From positions 62,001 through 126,000 of the forward strand of contig CAMWSS010000001.1 in assembly GCA_947177035.1 (NCBI GenBank): DNA of 64,000 nt. The letters are read 5' to 3'. The position numbers were made by a program, and so were the translations under genes. Shown here in pieces: positions 25,539-34,707 of the stretch; position 1 is the first letter of the stretch; every line of letters starts with the position of its first letter. This DNA is from an uncultured Porphyromonadaceae bacterium (GTDB lineage: Bacteria > Bacteroidota > Bacteroidia > Bacteroidales > Muribaculaceae). The notes under the pieces are model-generated. The model was not told the DNA's origin and did not search any database. It was given only the letters and a program-made list of their open reading frames with translations.

Positions 25539-26678
25539 ATGAAACGCATAGCCAAACATATCCTAATCGCACTGACAGCCATCTGCGCCGCCACAACGGC
25601 CCAGGCCCAGGAGTCGCAGAGCAGCGGTGTCAGCCGCGGCTCACGCACCCGCCCCGGACGCACCGAAACGCAACAAAGCGCCGCGCCCGGCGTCTCGGCC
25701 CGCATGCAGCAGCACCTTGGCGCGTCATCGGAAGCATCTGACGCCGACACCCGCTGGATGCGTGTCATATACCGCGAACTCGACCTCGAAAAGGAAGACA
25801 AGAACGCCCCGCTATACTTTCCCGAAGAGATCATCGACGGCAATGAAAACCTGTTTCGCATCATCATGCGTCTATATGCGGCAAACCAGATTCCGGTCTA
25901 TGAATATCTTGACGGACGAGAAATATTCACCGACCAGTATCGCGCCAAAGTCGACGAAACACTGCGTCGCTTCGAGATCAACTTCACTCCGGCCAAAAAC
26001 TTCTCCGAAAAGAACCCCGTGGTGGAGATCGACGAATATGACGTGCCCGCATCGCAGGTGCTCACATATTATATCATCGAACGCTGGCGTTTCGACAACC
26101 GCACAAATTCCATGCGCACCACAGTCGAAGCCATCTGCCCGGTGCTCCATCGCCTCAACGCTTTCGGTGCGTCTGAAAAGACCCCCATCGGATGGATCAG
26201 AATGGACGACCTCCGCCCCTATCTGAAGGCACAATACGTATTTACCGACGACGACAACAACCTGCCGCGCTACACCTACGACGACTTCTTCACCCTCGGA
26301 CTCTACAAAGGCGACATCTACAAAACACGCAACCTGCGCAACCGCACAATGGCCCAGCTGTATTCCGACCCCGATGACCTGAAGCGCGCGCAGGACAGCA
26401 TACAGAACCGGCTCGACCACTATGCCGACAACCTCTGGGTGCCCACTCGCGAAGAGATCGCCGCAGCGCGACAGCGCGCCGACTCCATCGCGGCGGCGGC
26501 CGACACACTCAACGTCGTGGCGCCAGCGGCCGAACGCCCAGCCCGCGCCAAATCATCAAGCCGCTCATCAAGCCGGGCAAAAACACGCGCCTCAAAAGTG
26601 AAAAAAGAGCCAAAAGCCAAGGAAGCCAAACCGGCACGCTCGTCGGCCACACGCTCCGTCCGCAACCGGCGCAAATAA
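25539..26678 (+). CDS. porN: GldN/PorN T9SS protein with a basic C-terminal tail
   Basis: Periplasmic ring partner of GldK/PorK. The 379-residue product has a signal peptide (MKRIAKHILIALTAICAATT, mature near QAQES), then the GldN core, recognisable from WMRVIYRELDLEKEDKNAPLYFP and the NNLPRYTYDDFFTLGLYKGDIYKTRNL region. The last 50 or so residues are strongly basic and low complexity (KSSSRSSSRAKTRASKVKK and more Arg/Lys). Its stop codon TAA is immediately followed, in the same frame, by the reading frame of the urea transporter. Confidence 0.93.
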   Translation: MKRIAKHILIALTAICAATTAQAQESQSSGVSRGSRTRPGRTETQQSAAPGVSARMQQHLGASSEASDADTRWMRVIYRELDLEKEDKNAPLYFPEEIIDGNENLFRIIMRLYAANQIPVYEYLDGREIFTDQYRAKVDETLRRFEINFTPAKNFSEKNPVVEIDEYDVPASQVLTYYIIERWRFDNRTNSMRTTVEAICPVLHRLNAFGASEKTPIGWIRMDDLRPYLKAQYVFTDDDNNLPRYTYDDFFTLGLYKGDIYKTRNLRNRTMAQLYSDPDDLKRAQDSIQNRLDHYADNLWVPTREEIAAARQRADSIAAAADTLNVVAPAAERPARAKSSSRSSSRAKTRASKVKKEPKAKEAKPARSSATRSVRNRRK

Positions 26679-26696
26679 ACCCCACCCGCCAAAACC

Positions 26697-27566
26697 ATAG
26701 CAGCCATAGCAAAAATAGCTGATTTCAGCCGTCTGTGCCTCACGGGTGCGGGGCAAGTGATGCTCCGCCGTTCGTGGGGCGCCGGCGTGCTGTTTCTCAC
26801 GGCAATAGCAGTGGGCGGAAGAACACTGGTGGCGCTCGGTGCCATCGAAGCCCTTGTGGTGGCCACAGCAATCGGCCGCGACCGACAGGGCCTCTCGGGC
26901 TTCAACGCACTGCTCGTCGGCTGCGCCGCCTTCACCCTCCTCAGCCCGGCAACGGCAACCCAGCTGCTGATGCTCGGAGCCGCGCTGCTCACCCTTCCGC
27001 TCAAACGCATGCTCGACTGGCCGCTGTCACGCCTGGGCCTCCCGTCACTCACCCTCCCGTTCATCCTGGCCACATGGCTGATGCTCGCCGTGGCGCCGAT
27101 TGCCGGAGTCGCACCATACGCCGCCGAAGCCATCGCCGAAACTCCGTCAGCCACCCCGACCGCCATCCTACAGGGCTGGTCAAAAGGCCTGTCGCAAGTA
27201 TTTCTGCTCGACTCATGGCCGGCTGGACTGCTGATCATGGCCGGACTATGGCTCTCCGACAGACGCGCCGCCCTCTGGGCCGCAACCGGATCGGCACTCG
27301 GCATGGGCTTTGCCGCAGCCTGCGGATGCCCGTTCAGCGAACTGGCCGTCGGCCTCTGGGGCTTCTCGCCGGCGCTCACCGCAGTGGCCCTGGCCCGCCG
27401 CCGCCCCGCCGCCGTCGTGGCCGCCATCGCCCTGACAGTCCTGATCCAGCTCCTGCTCCGGCCCACCGGCCTCCCGGCCCTCACACTCCCGTTCTGCCTG
27501 GCCACACTCATTGCGGATTTCTGCCTGAAAAACATGCCGATAGACACAACCGCACGCAACACCTGA
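26697..27566 (+). CDS. Urea transporter (UT family) with no canonical start at its conserved N-terminus
   Basis: Channel-type urea permease. Both UT repeats are clear: GFNALLVGCA then LGLPSLTLPFILATW, and GLWGFSPALTAVAL then TGLPALTLPFCLATL. The conserved N-terminal segment LTGAGQVMLRRSWGAGVLFL lies in an open frame that starts after the gldN stop and contains no ATG before 26760; GTG at 26757 or ATG at 26760 would cut off the GAGQV motif. I set the start at the ATA at 26697 (about 289 residues), where the frame begins to look like protein. CTG at 26733 is another option. The function call is firm; the start is not. Confidence 0.78.
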   Translation: MAAIAKIADFSRLCLTGAGQVMLRRSWGAGVLFLTAIAVGGRTLVALGAIEALVVATAIGRDRQGLSGFNALLVGCAAFTLLSPATATQLLMLGAALLTLPLKRMLDWPLSRLGLPSLTLPFILATWLMLAVAPIAGVAPYAAEAIAETPSATPTAILQGWSKGLSQVFLLDSWPAGLLIMAGLWLSDRRAALWAATGSALGMGFAAACGCPFSELAVGLWGFSPALTAVALARRRPAAVVAAIALTVLIQLLLRPTGLPALTLPFCLATLIADFCLKNMPIDTTARNT

Positions 27567-27581
27567 CGCAAACTTTCCGAA

Positions 27582-27613
27582 TTTGGAAATCACGAAAAAA
27601 ATGATTATCTTTG
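27582..27613 (+). promoter_or_regulatory. Bacteroidota promoter for thrS-infC-rpmI-rplT
   Basis: TTTG at 27582-27585, a 20-nt spacer and TATCTTTG at 27606-27613. It leaves a leader of about 150 nt before thrS. Confidence 0.75.
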
Positions 27614-27628
27614 CAGCCGATTTTTAAG

Positions 27629-27745
27629 AGGTTGTTTAATAACACCATTACATCCCGACAGATGCGATTTTAAACTCCCTCCTAAAATATCAACCGGCAA
27701 AACAACCCAAAGAACCAAGCCAGCGACGCTGTTCTTAAACAACCT
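27629..27745 (+). promoter_or_regulatory. Structured 5' leader of thrS with a long-range stem
   Basis: AGGTTGTTTAA (27629-27639) is the exact complement of TTAAACAACCT (27735-27745), so 11 bp can close a loop of about 95 nt. This spans nearly the whole leader. It could place the thrS start region under structural control, but no known riboswitch class is recognised. Confidence 0.5.
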
Positions 27746-27768
27746 TTAAGGATATATATATATCAAAA

Positions 27769-29706
27769 ATGATTAACATAACCTTCCCCGATGGCGGCGT
27801 GAAGCAATTCGAAGCCGGCATCACCCCACTCCAGATAGCAGAATCAATCAGCCCGCGTCTGGCGCAAGACGTACTCGCGGCCAGCGTCAACGGAACCGAA
27901 TGGGATCTGACCCGCCCGATTGAATCCGACGCCTCCCTCAAACTCTTCAAATGGGAAGACGCCGAGGGCAAACACGCATTCTGGCACAGCTCGGCCCACC
28001 TTCTGGCCGAAGCACTTCAGGAACTGTTTCCTGGCGTCAAATTCGGCATCGGCCCGGCGCTGGAAAACGGATTCTACTATGACATCGACCCCAACGGCCA
28101 CGAAATCACCTCGGCCGACTTCCCCGCCATCGAGAAAAAAATGCTCGAACTGGCGCAGAAGAAAGAGCCTATCGTGCGCGCCGAAATCGCCAAAGCCGAC
28201 GCACTCAAAGCCTTCGGCGACCGCGGCGAAACATATAAATGCGAACTGATCTCAGAACTGGAAGACGGCCACATCACCACCTACACCCAGGGAGCCTTCA
28301 CCGACCTCTGCCGTGGTCCCCACATCCCGTCAACAGCACCGATCAAAGCAGCGAAAATCATGAGCCTTGCCGGAGCATACTGGCGCGGCGACGAAAAGAA
28401 CCAGCAGCTTGTCCGCGTCTATGGCATCACATTCCCCAAGAAAAAGATGCTCGACGAATACCTGCAACTTCTCGAAGAAGCCAAAAAACGCGACCACCGC
28501 AAGCTCGGCAAAGAAATGGAACTCTTCGCCTTCTCAAGCAACGTCGGAGCCGGACTCCCTCTGTGGCTCCCGAAAGGCGCCGCCCTCCGCGACAGACTCG
28601 AACAGTTCCTCCGCAAAATCCAGAAACAATACGGTTACCAGCAGGTAATCACCCCGCATATCGGCAACAAGCAGCTCTATGTCACTTCCGGACACTATGC
28701 AAAATACGGAAAAGACTCCTTCCAGCCAATCCACACTCCGGAAGAAGGCGAAGAATACCTGCTCAAACCGATGAACTGCCCCCACCACTGCGAAATATTC
28801 CGCGCCCTGCCCCGCAGCTACCGCGACCTGCCCCTGCGCCTGGCCGAATTCGGCACAGTCTACCGCTATGAACAGAGCGGCGAACTCCACGGACTCACAC
28901 GAGTGCGCGGATTCACTCAGGACGACGCCCACATCTACTGCGCACCCGACCAGATCAAAGACGAATTCCTGAAGGTAATGGACATCATCCTCTATATCTT
29001 CAAGACCCTCAACTTCACAAACTACGAAGCACAGATCTCGCTGCGCGACCCCGAAAACAAAGAAAAATACATCGGCTCCGACGAAAACTGGCACCTGGCC
29101 GAACAAGCCATCATCGACGCCTGCGCCGAAAAAGGCATCAACGCCCGCACCGAACTCGGCGAAGCCGCGTTCTATGGCCCGAAACTCGACTTCATGGTCA
29201 AAGACGCACTGGGACGCCGCTGGCAACTCGGCACCATACAGGTGGACTACAACCTGCCCGAACGCTTCCGCCTCGAATACACCGGCTCCGACAACGCCAA
29301 ACACCGCCCGGTAATGATCCATCGCGCGCCGTTCGGATCAATGGAACGCTTCGTCGCAGTGCTCCTCGAGCACACCGCCGGCAAATTCCCCCTCTGGCTC
29401 GCACCTGAACAGGTCACCATCCTGCCAATTTCCGAAAAATTCAACGACTACGCCTACAACGTGGCCAAAGAACTCGCCGCCGCCGACATACGCGCGTCGG
29501 TCGACGACCGCAACGAAAAAATCGGCCGCAAAATCCGCGACAACGAACTCAAGCGGGTGCCCTATATGCTCATTGTCGGTGAAAAAGAAGCACAAAATGG
29601 CGAAGTTTCAGTAAGAAAACAGGGCGAAGGTGATAAAGGTTCAGTAAAAATTGCTACCTTTGCAGCCGATTTGACTCGCGAAGTCAACGAAATAATCAAT
29701 CAATAA
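27769..29706 (+). CDS. thrS: Threonine-tRNA ligase
   Basis: Charges tRNA-Thr. The 645-residue protein has all expected parts: a TGS domain (about 1-60), an editing domain with [10 protein letters not shown], the class II core with zinc-site cysteine in [12 protein letters not shown] (Cys337), motif 2 [15 protein letters not shown], motif 3 in [11 protein letters not shown] (about 518-528), and an anticodon-binding C-terminus starting near [12 protein letters not shown]. It heads the translation operon with infC, rpmI and rplT, a conserved arrangement. A possible internal promoter near its 3' end is noted separately. Confidence 0.97.
   Translation: MINITFPDGGVKQFEAGITPLQIAESISPRLAQDVLAASVNGTEWDLTRPIESDASLKLFKWEDAEGKHAFWHSSAHLLAEALQELFPGVKFGIGPALENGFYYDIDPNGHEITSADFPAIEKKMLELAQKKEPIVRAEIAKADALKAFGDRGETYKCELISELEDGHITTYTQGAFTDLCRGPHIPSTAPIKAAKIMSLAGAYWRGDEKNQQLVRVYGITFPKKKMLDEYLQLLEEAKKRDHRKLGKEMELFAFSSNVGAGLPLWLPKGAALRDRLEQFLRKIQKQYGYQQVITPHIGNKQLYVTSGHYAKYGKDSFQPIHTPEEGEEYLLKPMNCPHHCEIFRALPRSYRDLPLRLAEFGTVYRYEQSGELHGLTRVRGFTQDDAHIYCAPDQIKDEFLKVMDIILYIFKTLNFTNYEAQISLRDPENKEKYIGSDENWHLAEQAIIDACAEKGINARTELGEAAFYGPKLDFMVKDALGRRWQLGTIQVDYNLPERFRLEYTGSDNAKHRPVMIHRAPFGSMERFVAVLLEHTAGKFPLWLAPEQVTILPISEKFNDYAYNVAKELAAADIRASVDDRNEKIGRKIRDNELKRVPYMLIVGEKEAQNGEVSVRKQGEGDKGSVKIATFAADLTREVNEIINQ
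29655..29662 (+). promoter_or_regulatory. Possible internal promoter upstream of infC
   Basis: TACCTTTG inside the thrS 3' end, followed by GCAGCCGATTT, which also follows the -7 box of the thrS promoter at 27606. It lies within codons for IATFAADL, so the match could be due to coding sequence, and no -33 element is seen. Confidence 0.3.
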
Positions 29707-29716
29707 CCACCACTGA

Positions 29717-30319
29717 ATGGCCAAAAAACCCTTCTATCGCCCACGTCCCGCCGCGCCACGTCCGGCATCATCCAACTCTCCACAGACCCGTCGCCAGCAA
29801 GGGCCGGCGTCAAAGGAGCTACATGCAATCAACGATCGCATACGAGCACGCGAGGTGCGCCTGGTAGGCGACAACGTGGAACAAGGCATATACTCCATTC
29901 AGCAGGCACTGCAGATGGCCGACGAGCTGGAGCTCGACCTCGTGGAAATCTCGCCCAGCGCTGAGCCGCCGGTGTGCAAGATCCTGGACTACCAGAAGTT
30001 CCTCTATCAGCAAAAAAAGCACCAGAAGGAACAGAAGGCTAAGGCCGTCAAAGTGGTGGTCAAAGAGATCCGCTTCGGACCTCAGACCGATGACCACGAC
30101 TACAACTTCAAGCTCAAGCACGCAATCGGATTCCTGCAGGAAGGAGCAAAAGTGAAAGCCTACGTCTTCTTCAAAGGACGCTCGATCCTCTTCAAGGAAC
30201 AGGGCGAAGTGCTCCTGCTCCGATTCGCCAACGACCTCGAAGAATTCGGCAAAGTCGAACAGATGCCCGTGCTCGAAGGCAAACGCATGATCATCATGCT
30301 CTCTCCCAAAAAGAAATGA
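29717..30319 (+). CDS. infC: Translation initiation factor IF-3
   Basis: Binds the 30S subunit and polices start-codon selection. The 200-residue product has the family core [33 protein letters not shown] and a C-terminal domain with [15 protein letters not shown]. An N-terminal extension of about 36 residues rich in Pro, Arg and Ser precedes the core. The start here is ATG, unlike the AUU start of many infC genes. It is 10 nt after thrS. Confidence 0.96.
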   Translation: MAKKPFYRPRPAAPRPASSNSPQTRRQQGPASKELHAINDRIRAREVRLVGDNVEQGIYSIQQALQMADELELDLVEISPSAEPPVCKILDYQKFLYQQKKHQKEQKAKAVKVVVKEIRFGPQTDDHDYNFKLKHAIGFLQEGAKVKAYVFFKGRSILFKEQGEVLLLRFANDLEEFGKVEQMPVLEGKRMIIMLSPKKK

Positions 30320-30351
30320 ACCAATTATAATTTCATTAAAGTAATAAAAAA

Positions 30352-30549
30352 ATGCCCAAGGTTAAGACTAACTCCGGTGCCAAAAAGAGGTTCGCCCTTA
30401 CCGGATCAGGAAAAATCAAGAGAAAACATGCGTTCAAGAGCCACATCTTGACCAAAAAGACAACCAAGCAGAAACGCAACCTCACCCACAGCGGACTGGT
30501 CGCAGCATCCGACGAACGTCAGGTAATGAAACTGCTGGCCCTCAAGTAA
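30352..30549 (+). CDS. rpmI: 50S ribosomal protein L35
   Basis: Small basic ribosomal protein of 65 residues, starting [14 protein letters not shown] and containing [14 protein letters not shown], the usual L35 signature. It lies between infC and rplT as in most bacteria. Confidence 0.96.
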   Translation: MPKVKTNSGAKKRFALTGSGKIKRKHAFKSHILTKKTTKQKRNLTHSGLVAASDERQVMKLLALK

Positions 30550-30606
30550 TTTTCTTTTGACACAGAAGAAACAACTTTTCGAGATTATAATATCCAGTTA
30601 CTAACC

Positions 30607-30662
30607 GAACGTTTAGCCCTCACAAAACAAAAGCGTCTGACAACAAAAGGCCGCTAACGTTC
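30607..30662 (+). promoter_or_regulatory. Hairpin in the rpmI-rplT spacer, possible L20 control site
   Basis: GAACGTTTAGC (30607-30617) pairs with GCTAACGTTC (30653-30662) with one bulge, closing a loop of about 35 nt that includes AAGGCC. The 133-nt spacer is unusually long for this operon and has no -7 box. L20 is known to control its own operon through RNA structure in other bacteria; a similar role here is inference. Confidence 0.45.
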
Positions 30663-30682
30663 ACATCCAACGCATTTAAATC

Positions 30683-31033
30683 ATGCCAAGATCAGTCAAC
30701 CACGTCGCCTCACGCGAACGTCGCAAAAAAATTCTGAAACTTACCCGCGGTTACTTCGGCGCACGCAAAAACGTGTGGACCGTTGCCAAAAACACATGGG
30801 AAAAAGGTCTGACCTACGCCTATCGTGACCGCAAAAACAAAAAGCGCAACTTCCGCGCTCTCTGGATTCAGCGCATCAACGCTGCCGCTCGCATGGAAGA
30901 CCTCAGCTACTCAAAGCTCATGGGCCTCATCCACAAAGCCGGCATCGAAATCAACCGCAAAGTGCTTGCCGATCTCGCGCTCAACAACCCCGCCGCTTTC
31001 AAAGCAGTGGTCGAGAAAGTAAAGAACGCCTGA
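30683..31033 (+). CDS. rplT: 50S ribosomal protein L20
   Basis: Ribosome assembly protein of 116 residues, starting [18 protein letters not shown] and containing [15 protein letters not shown] and [13 protein letters not shown], standard L20 features. It ends the translation operon and is followed by a hairpin. Confidence 0.97.
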   Translation: MPRSVNHVASRERRKKILKLTRGYFGARKNVWTVAKNTWEKGLTYAYRDRKNKKRNFRALWIQRINAAARMEDLSYSKLMGLIHKAGIEINRKVLADLALNNPAAFKAVVEKVKNA

Positions 31034-31069
31034 TCGTCAACACACAATCTCACTGACATCAAAGACCCT

Positions 31070-31108
31070 CAACGGAGTGTGCCGCCACCGGCCCGCTCCG
31101 TTGCTTTC
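31070..31108 (+). terminator. Hairpin after rplT
   Basis: CAACGGAG (31070-31077) pairs with CTCCGTTG (31096-31103), followed by CTTTC. The T tract is short, so termination may be partial. Confidence 0.55.
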
Positions 31109-31119
31109 ATTAAAACCGA

Positions 31120-31839
31120 ATGACTGACAACCCATTCTCACGCACAGAATACCTGATCGGCAGCCATGGCCTCGACCTGCTGCGCAACACCCGGGTGATC
31201 CTCTTCGGCGTGGGCGGAGTCGGATCATGGTGTGCCGAAGCACTCGTGCGGACTGGAATCGGCCACATCACCATCGTCGACCCCGACGTGGTCGTGCCGT
31301 CAAACATCAACCGCCAGATGCCGGCAACCGCAGCCACCATCGGAGAGCCGAAAGTCGACGCCATGCGCCGCCGCCTGCTGGAAATCAACCCCGGGGCCGA
31401 CATCTGCGCACGCTGCCAACGCTACTGCGAAGAAACAGCCGAAAGCTTCCAGCTCGGCCAATATGACTATGTCATCGACGCCATCGACTCCCTGGCCGAC
31501 AAAGCGCTGCTCATACGCATGGCCACAGCCGCGCCGCGCCCAACCACCCTGTTCAGCTCAATGGGCGCCGCTCGCAAACTCGACCCCCTGCAAATGCGCG
31601 TGAGCGAATTCTGGCAAGTCAAAGGCTGCCCGCTCGCTGCCGCACTCCGCCAGCGCTTCAAACGCAGCGGACTATATCCGGCCCGGAAATTCAAGGCCGT
31701 ATGGTCGCCCGAAGTCCGACAAAACCTCATGGCTGACGCCGAATCCAACGGATCGCTCGTCCACATAACCGCCATCTGGGGAATGACCCTCGCCTCACTT
31801 GTCATAAACAACATAATCAACCCAAACAACAACCGATGA
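31120..31839 (+). CDS. tcdA: tRNA threonylcarbamoyladenosine dehydratase
   Basis: E1-like enzyme that cyclises the t6A modification at tRNA position 37 using ATP. The 239-residue protein shows the nucleotide loop GVGGVGSWCAEALVR, the acidic turn IVDPDVVVPSNINRQMPA with the adenylation-site Asn-Arg-Gln, and DYVIDAIDSLADKALL, all typical of TcdA/CsdL. It overlaps the next gene by 4 nt (ATGA). Confidence 0.93.
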   Translation: MTDNPFSRTEYLIGSHGLDLLRNTRVILFGVGGVGSWCAEALVRTGIGHITIVDPDVVVPSNINRQMPATAATIGEPKVDAMRRRLLEINPGADICARCQRYCEETAESFQLGQYDYVIDAIDSLADKALLIRMATAAPRPTTLFSSMGAARKLDPLQMRVSEFWQVKGCPLAAALRQRFKRSGLYPARKFKAVWSPEVRQNLMADAESNGSLVHITAIWGMTLASLVINNIINPNNNR

Positions 31840-32225
31840 AAAAATTGCTCACCGCTGCGGCAAGCTCCCTCATGCTCACAGCACTTCTTTCGTCATGCAA
31901 CGAATACAACGAATATACCTATGACGAAACGACATGTTACTATGTCAGATATACCGTCACAGGCATTCCCGACGAAACATACAAAATCTACTACGCCACG
32001 GAAGACGACGAAAACCAGTTAATGCAGCGCAAATCGCCCGACGGACAATACTCCATCGTGGTCGGTCCTGTAGCAAAAGGATTCACTGCCGATCTGACAG
32101 CAAGCAACAGCGATCGCGGCGGAGCTCCGAGCTACATGTCCATCGAAGTGTGCCGTCGCTCGGAACCGTTTGTACTCAAAAAAAGCACCTCTCGATCATT
32201 CTCTATCGAGTACACAATCAAATAA
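31836..32225 (+). CDS. Small uncharacterised lipoprotein
   Basis: A 129-residue predicted lipoprotein with a signal peptide and lipobox LLSSC (Cys21), followed by NEYNEYTYDETT, an acidic stretch of the kind that marks surface lipoproteins in Bacteroidota. The rest looks like a single beta-rich domain (YYVRYTVTGIPDETYKIYYA). I do not recognise the family. Translation is coupled to tcdA by the ATGA overlap. Base composition is a little AT-richer than tcdA. Confidence 0.75.
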   Translation: MKKLLTAAASSLMLTALLSSCNEYNEYTYDETTCYYVRYTVTGIPDETYKIYYATEDDENQLMQRKSPDGQYSIVVGPVAKGFTADLTASNSDRGGAPSYMSIEVCRRSEPFVLKKSTSRSFSIEYTIK

Positions 32226-32251
32226 TCCACACTCACTCACACACACGCATG

Positions 32252-32287
32252 CAGAACTGCCGCCTTTTGTGTGGCGGCAGTTCTGCA
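32252..32287 (+). terminator. Strong hairpin terminator after the small lipoprotein
   Basis: A perfect 14-bp stem, GCAGAACTGCCGCC (32252-32265) with GGCGGCAGTTCTGC (32274-32287), over an 8-nt loop. The downstream T-run is weak, but the stem is very stable and is followed closely by a new promoter. Confidence 0.75.
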
Positions 32288-32305
32288 AGATTTATACAAA
32301 TAAAC

Positions 32306-32337
32306 TTGATTTTTACGGATAAAACGTCTACCTTTGC
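32306..32337 (+). promoter_or_regulatory. Bacteroidota promoter for the secreted-protein operon
   Basis: CTTG at 32306-32309, a 20-nt spacer and TACCTTTG at 32330-32337. It drives the gene at 32375 and probably the closely spaced genes as far as folB. Confidence 0.75.
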
Positions 32338-32374
32338 GAATAAGTGTACTTAACCAATTAATTTTACGTTCAAC

Positions 32375-32869
32375 ATGAAAAAGATCTGCACGTTACTATG
32401 CACTGCAATAACGGCATTAGGCGGAACGGTAGACGCCAGTGCCGACGACGGAGTGGAAGTGACCAGACTGACAGTCACACTCACGTCTGGAACGCAGGAA
32501 CATTTCGACTTTCCCGATAACCCGGAAGTCACGTTTCCCGGCACTCAGATGGCAGTTAGAACCGATGTGGCAGAAACCGTCTACGAGCGTGCTGACGTGG
32601 CCGGCTACAACTTCACAAAAGGTCTGCGGAACGTGTCGGTCGAAACCGTCGGCACCACTGCGGAATACACATTCAGCTACTCGGGAACCACAGTGACCAT
32701 CACCGGCCAGGACATCACATCGGCCGACGTCTACACCTCCTCCGGCACCCGCGCGCTCACCGCCACAACCGCCACACACGGCACCATCATCATCGAACTC
32801 GGAAACCTCCCTTCGGGAACCTACATCGTGTCGCCAGCCGGACACACTGCTGTCAAAATCAAAAAATAA
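32375..32869 (+). CDS. Small secreted protein with a T9SS tail
   Basis: A 164-residue protein with a signal peptide (MKKICTLLCTAITALGGTVD, cleavage near DASA) and a short N-terminal motif LTSGTQEHFDFPDNPEVTFPG. The third protein of this operon has a related motif, DGTTAAYPVETVESVTFG. After a short spacer, residues 90-164 form a T9SS type A tail ending LPSGTYIVSPAGHTAVKIKK. There is almost nothing between motif and tail, so this is a near-minimal T9SS cargo. Function unknown. Confidence 0.75.
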   Translation: MKKICTLLCTAITALGGTVDASADDGVEVTRLTVTLTSGTQEHFDFPDNPEVTFPGTQMAVRTDVAETVYERADVAGYNFTKGLRNVSVETVGTTAEYTFSYSGTTVTITGQDITSADVYTSSGTRALTATTATHGTIIIELGNLPSGTYIVSPAGHTAVKIKK

Positions 32870-32890
32870 CCCTCTAACCAATCTCCAGAC

Positions 32891-34696
32891 ATGAAAATAA
32901 TCTCTACTCTCAAAAACATAGCGCTCACAGCTGCAGCAGTGGTCTGCGCCGGACAGGCATCGGCCGCCGACATCGACATGACCAAAAGCGTTACCGCTTT
33001 CTATGAAAAAGTCACATCCAGCGTCGCCAATTACTATCTGGCCGTGTCAAGCAACGAATCCACCGTCTACAACACCTCCACCGGCATCGTGACCATGAAC
33101 GGATCCGGCTACATCATGGCCATCGACCTATATGGCACATTAGCCGACACAAAACCGATACGCATTCCGGCCGGAACCTACAACAGAAGCAACGACACCA
33201 AAGCCTTCACATACTATGCCGACTCAGAAGTGTCATATCTCATGTACTACAACGAATTCGGCAACGCAACGGCGTCATATCCGCTTGACGGCGCAGTGGA
33301 AGTGACCGTGACCGAATCCGGCACATACACAATCAGCGCCTCCGCCTCGATCGACGGGAAAAAAGTCACCATGGAATACGTCGGCCAGCTCGGATTCGAC
33401 AACACGGAAGAGACTCCATACGTATGGCCCCAGCTCCGTCAGAACATTGACTGCACATTCACCAACGCCGTGGCTGTATATGACGGCAACCTCTTCGGAA
33501 GCAACACCGGCGAATTCTACCTCAACCTCGCCGACGGAGAACTTTATGCCGACAACGGCGCAATCAAGCAGCCCAACACAACCCGCATCGCCATCATGCT
33601 CTTCGACGTCCTGTTCTCCGAATCCGGCAATGCATACGTAATGCCCGGAACCTACAACCCAGGACGCAACTTCCGTCGCAAAACCTGGTATCCCGGAATG
33701 GAAATGGACTATCTCGGCAACACATTCCCGTTCGGAACATACGTGCAGAAACACTGCCCCGACATGTATGCCGACAGTGACTTCGGATACTCCTATGTCA
33801 CCGACGGCACAATCGAGATCGCCCGCGACGACAACGGCGTCTACGACATCACCGTGGACTGCCTGACCTCCTATGGCCACACGGTAAAAGGCACCTTCCA
33901 CGGCGAGATTCCGGTTGTCGACCAATCAAGCGCAAGCTCCGGACCCGCATCAATCTCCACCCTGGAACACGACGTGGTCTGTGACCTCGAACAGATTCCC
34001 GTGGCCCGCCTGCAATACAACGGTCTGGGCGGCGATCCAAAAGTGTGCCACCGGCTCGTGCTCGACATCGGCTCGCCCAGCGGAAAAGACCAGCCTCTGG
34101 TCGACAACGGCGGCGACATAATCCGATTCGAGATCCTCCAGTCATCCGACAAGCCATATCTGGTCGAAGGCACATACACCGTACTCATGGACAAATGGGA
34201 AGGATACTTTGCCCCGTTCGGAATGCTGCCGGGCTACTTCGCTAAAAACGACCTCACCGGCACTCGCTACATGCACTTCATCGAAGGACGCTACCTGGTG
34301 ATGGACCACCTGGCGCCGGCAATGGAAGGCACTCTCGGTGTCACCAAAAACGCCGACGGAACATGGACTTTCAAATTCTCACTGATCGACGACGCCTATT
34401 TCACGATCGACGGCGAATGGACCGGTCCGGTGGAATACACCTACAACCCCGGCACAATCATGGCCTCGACAATCAGCCCTGACTCGGCCGAAACCCAGCC
34501 GCGCCTCGAAAGACTCGGCAACAACCGCGTGCGCGTGGCCAACCTGCCCGAAGGAACAGACGTCGCGGTGTTCAGCACCTCCGGAGCAACCGTGCAGGCC
34601 CAGGCAGGCCCCGACGGAGTGATCGACCTGAGCGACCTCCCCGGCGGAGTCTACATCATCCAGGCCGCAGGCAAATCTTTCAAAACAACCCGATAA
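32891..34696 (+). CDS. Secreted protein with three tandem beta-domains and a T9SS tail
   Basis: A 601-residue secreted protein: signal peptide (ends GQASA), then three copies of a module of about 150 residues. Each copy ends with a strand pattern like DGTIEIARDDNGVYDITVD followed by a G-x-x-V/F-x-G element. Internal landmarks repeat as PAGTYN, MPGTYN and VEGTYT. The chain ends in a T9SS tail, GGVYIIQAAGKSFKTTR. I do not recognise the module. The next protein contains the same type of repeat, so the two may form one complex or share a ligand. Confidence 0.72.
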   Translation: MKIISTLKNIALTAAAVVCAGQASAADIDMTKSVTAFYEKVTSSVANYYLAVSSNESTVYNTSTGIVTMNGSGYIMAIDLYGTLADTKPIRIPAGTYNRSNDTKAFTYYADSEVSYLMYYNEFGNATASYPLDGAVEVTVTESGTYTISASASIDGKKVTMEYVGQLGFDNTEETPYVWPQLRQNIDCTFTNAVAVYDGNLFGSNTGEFYLNLADGELYADNGAIKQPNTTRIAIMLFDVLFSESGNAYVMPGTYNPGRNFRRKTWYPGMEMDYLGNTFPFGTYVQKHCPDMYADSDFGYSYVTDGTIEIARDDNGVYDITVDCLTSYGHTVKGTFHGEIPVVDQSSASSGPASISTLEHDVVCDLEQIPVARLQYNGLGGDPKVCHRLVLDIGSPSGKDQPLVDNGGDIIRFEILQSSDKPYLVEGTYTVLMDKWEGYFAPFGMLPGYFAKNDLTGTRYMHFIEGRYLVMDHLAPAMEGTLGVTKNADGTWTFKFSLIDDAYFTIDGEWTGPVEYTYNPGTIMASTISPDSAETQPRLERLGNNRVRVANLPEGTDVAVFSTSGATVQAQAGPDGVIDLSDLPGGVYIIQAAGKSFKTTR

Positions 34697-34707
34697 AACT
34701 GAAAAAT

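Noticed and set aside
27751-27764. ATATATATATAT tract before thrS as a phase-variable repeat
   Set aside because: Too short and outside the promoter spacer and coding sequence; ordinary AT-rich ribosome-loading sequence is enough to explain it.
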